Of a stretch of 64,000 bases of DNA, positions 62,691-64,000 are shown in pieces. Within the stretch, counting starts at the first letter, position 1. Every line of letters begins with the position of its first letter. Below the pieces are notes generated by a model that was not told the DNA's origin, did not search any database, and saw nothing but the letters and a program-made list of their open reading frames with translations. Where the stretch lies: assembly GCA_963729795.1 (NCBI GenBank), contig CAVSPC010000062.1, positions 1 to 64,000 of the forward strand, read 5' to 3'. The position numbers and the translations under genes are program-made. The stretch is from CAWBBA01 sp963729795 (lineage in GTDB: Bacteria; Desulfobacterota; Desulfomonilia; Desulfomonilales; Desulfomonilaceae).

Positions 62691-63659
62691 TCATCTGCCA
62701 CGGTACTTCGGAATTCTGTTCAGGATGTCTCGTTTGATTGACGCGGCCGGCCCTGATCCGCCCAGTTCCCCGCCAGGGCTGCCCGAAACTTCCGAGTCTC
62801 GGCCTTCAGTGAATTCGATGGATTTGTCCGTGACCCGTGCCAAGGATTCTCCCGAGTCGTTAACAAGCTCAAAGTGACCGGGCATACTCGACCTGACCAA
62901 CGCGGAACGCAGGTGTTCCAAAATATGTCGCTTTTCTTCCTGAGGCAGGTCCGTCCACTCGGAACCCGCAGTGAAAGACGTGTAATCTTTATTTGCGCTC
63001 GAAAGGACAGAATTGCTGACCAGCCGCTGGACTTCAATCTGAATTATCCGCGCTCCGGCCTGTCTTGCCATGTCTCGGGCAGCTTCCTTCGGGGTCATTC
63101 CCTTGGGAATCTCTTTGCGAATATCCTCTGCCCTTTTATCCATAGTGGCTTGCGTCATAGGAAGAATGGCGTTCTTGAACAGGAAGAACAGTAGAATACC
63201 TACGGGGATGGCAATTATGTACCCGAGCGTCCGCGCCGAAACACGGTCCAGCAGGCCTTTTCCGGGTTCCGCGGCTTCCCATCTATCCTCACCCGGCAGA
63301 ATGTGGCCGCATTCCGGGCACGAGAGCATCCTCTCAGAGACCCGTGCTCCGCACTGAGGACAGGATAAGCCAACCTTTTGGGCATCCTCCCGGTGGATGC
63401 CTACGTATGCAACGTCTGCAGTGGGGGAATATTGCGGCCCATTGGACGGGATGGTGCTTTCTTTCTCCAGAGGGGGAGACGCAGTCCGCGGTTTCAGTTC
63501 GGAAGGATCGAGAAGTTTTCGTTCAAGCAGGATACGCATCAGCTTGTCCAGCTTTGGTCGAGTCAGGCCGTGCAATCTCATCAGGTCTTCGTCGCTTTTG
63601 CCGTCGCGAAAATCCCGCAAAAACATTTTCGCATTCACTTTTTGTGCGTTCTTTTCCAT
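62691..63659 (-). CDS. Zinc-ribbon protein with one TM helix
   Basis: 322 aa. The first 60 residues are charged and helical, with a short HTH-like stretch (DEDLMRLHGLTRPKLDKLMR). A double zinc ribbon follows (CPQCGARVSERMLSCPECGH, about 105-125), then a TM segment (LGYIIAIPVGILLFFLFKNA) and an extracytoplasmic domain (DMARQAGARIIQIEVQRLVS, LEHLRSALVRSSMPGHFELV). The start overlaps the WD40 gene stop (TGATG), so they are co-translated. The domain order is like that of small membrane-linked regulators, but no family name is recognised. Confidence 0.65.
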   Translation of the reverse strand: MEKNAQKVNAKMFLRDFRDGKSDEDLMRLHGLTRPKLDKLMRILLERKLLDPSELKPRTASPPLEKESTIPSNGPQYSPTADVAYVGIHREDAQKVGLSCPQCGARVSERMLSCPECGHILPGEDRWEAAEPGKGLLDRVSARTLGYIIAIPVGILLFFLFKNAILPMTQATMDKRAEDIRKEIPKGMTPKEAARDMARQAGARIIQIEVQRLVSNSVLSSANKDYTSFTAGSEWTDLPQEEKRHILEHLRSALVRSSMPGHFELVNDSGESLARVTDKSIEFTEGRDSEVSGSPGGELGGSGPAASIKRDILNRIPKYRGR

Positions 63660-64000
63660 CAAGAATCACCATCAATGTTCGCTGAGATTACCCACTCCAA
63701 CCCCCATAGTCTAGCTGAACCATCGCGGCTTCCGCTTGCAATCAGCGAAAGATTCGGAAAGAAACACGCTGCCCTGACTGGTGAAGAGTGCCCCTCCACT
63801 GTCGCCAAGCACTTTTGCTCTGAAATATCCCAGATGCGCAAGGAACAGTCATCCGAGCCGGTCACCCAAAACCGTTCATCCTTTGCTGAGGCTACGGCTC
63901 GAACAGCGGCCTTATGGCCCCTCAGGGTGGCAACATTCACACCTGACCCTATCATGTACACCATAACCTCGCCGGTTTCCATTCCCGCGATTACTTTGTC
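63659..64000 (-). CDS. WD40-repeat protein, 3' end only
   Basis: Partial; continues past the window edge. At least two WD repeats are readable: LRGHKAAVRAVASAKDERFW, VTGSDDCSLRIWDIS, and VEGHSSPVRAACFFPNLSLI, ASGSRDGSARLWGL. The beginning inside the window reads DKVIAGMETGEVMVYMIGSG. The stop TGA overlaps the ATG of the zinc-ribbon gene. WD40 beta-propellers are protein scaffolds; this one is likely the partner of the downstream protein. Confidence 0.85.
   Translation of the reverse strand, partial: DKVIAGMETGEVMVYMIGSGVNVATLRGHKAAVRAVASAKDERFWVTGSDDCSLRIWDISEQKCLATVEGHSSPVRAACFFPNLSLIASGSRDGSARLWGLEWVISANIDGDS

Overview
The window is about 64 kb of a Gram-negative, probably strictly anaerobic bacterium. 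LptD indicates an LPS outer membrane. Paired EtfB/EtfA, two divergent acyl-CoA dehydrogenases, a MEMO1-family protein with a long N-terminal extension, archaeal-type phosphoglycerate mutase and decaprenyl-phosphate-ribose-type UbiA point to the former Deltaproteobacteria (a syntrophic or sulfate-reducing lineage such as the Desulfomonile/Syntrophobacter group). That placement is inferred from gene content. No rRNA or tRNA was recognised.

The first third (about 2.3-18.2 kb) is mostly minus-strand housekeeping: etfB-etfA, MEMO1-like, dnaG-rpoD, mutS2, hisA-hisF, two exported Pro/Cys-rich proteins, a FabG-like reductase, a probable small structured RNA, a XRE-cupin regulator and an acyl-CoA dehydrogenase. 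A frameshifted TPR membrane protein precedes this block.

From 18.5 to 25.3 kb the plus strand carries malQ, a PAS-LuxR regulator and a very large cyclase-like/AAA/TPR signalling protein broken by one frameshift. The stretch 25.3-29.8 kb is accessory: small unknown ORFs and a UbiA-family prenyltransferase. The stretch 29.8-37.3 kb holds apgM, a GSCFA protein, a putative alpha/beta-hydrolase lipoprotein, folC and lptD.

From 37.4 to 48.5 kb two polytopic membrane proteins flank a decayed type IIG restriction-modification gene, whose 3' end abuts a truncated carboxymuconolactone-decarboxylase fragment. Orphan ribbon-helix-helix antitoxins, a PF04185-type phosphoesterase, a SAM methyltransferase and a Cys-rich miniprotein follow. 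From 49.2 to 53.4 kb there is an intact four-gene sugar-type ABC transporter operon.

From 53.5 to 61 kb is a defence and mobile-element region: a decayed ISL3-type transposase, four copies of a roughly 90-bp dispersed repeat, an AbrB/RelE-like toxin-antitoxin pair, a FitA-like antitoxin whose VapC partner is cut off after about nine codons at a repeat boundary, and a compact vsr - unknown nuclease - C5-methyltransferase operon. The window closes with a second acyl-CoA dehydrogenase whose usual catalytic-Glu position holds Thr, a zinc-ribbon membrane protein and the end of a WD40 protein. Many intergenic regions contain palindromic dispersed repeats of several families.

The best candidates for something new are the small RNA at 16.1-16.2 kb, which would expose a 10-nt copy of the anti-Shine-Dalgarno sequence between its closing stem and its terminator, and the unrecognised nuclease of the intact vsr/methyltransferase operon. 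Domain calls come from reading the sequence; no database search was run.
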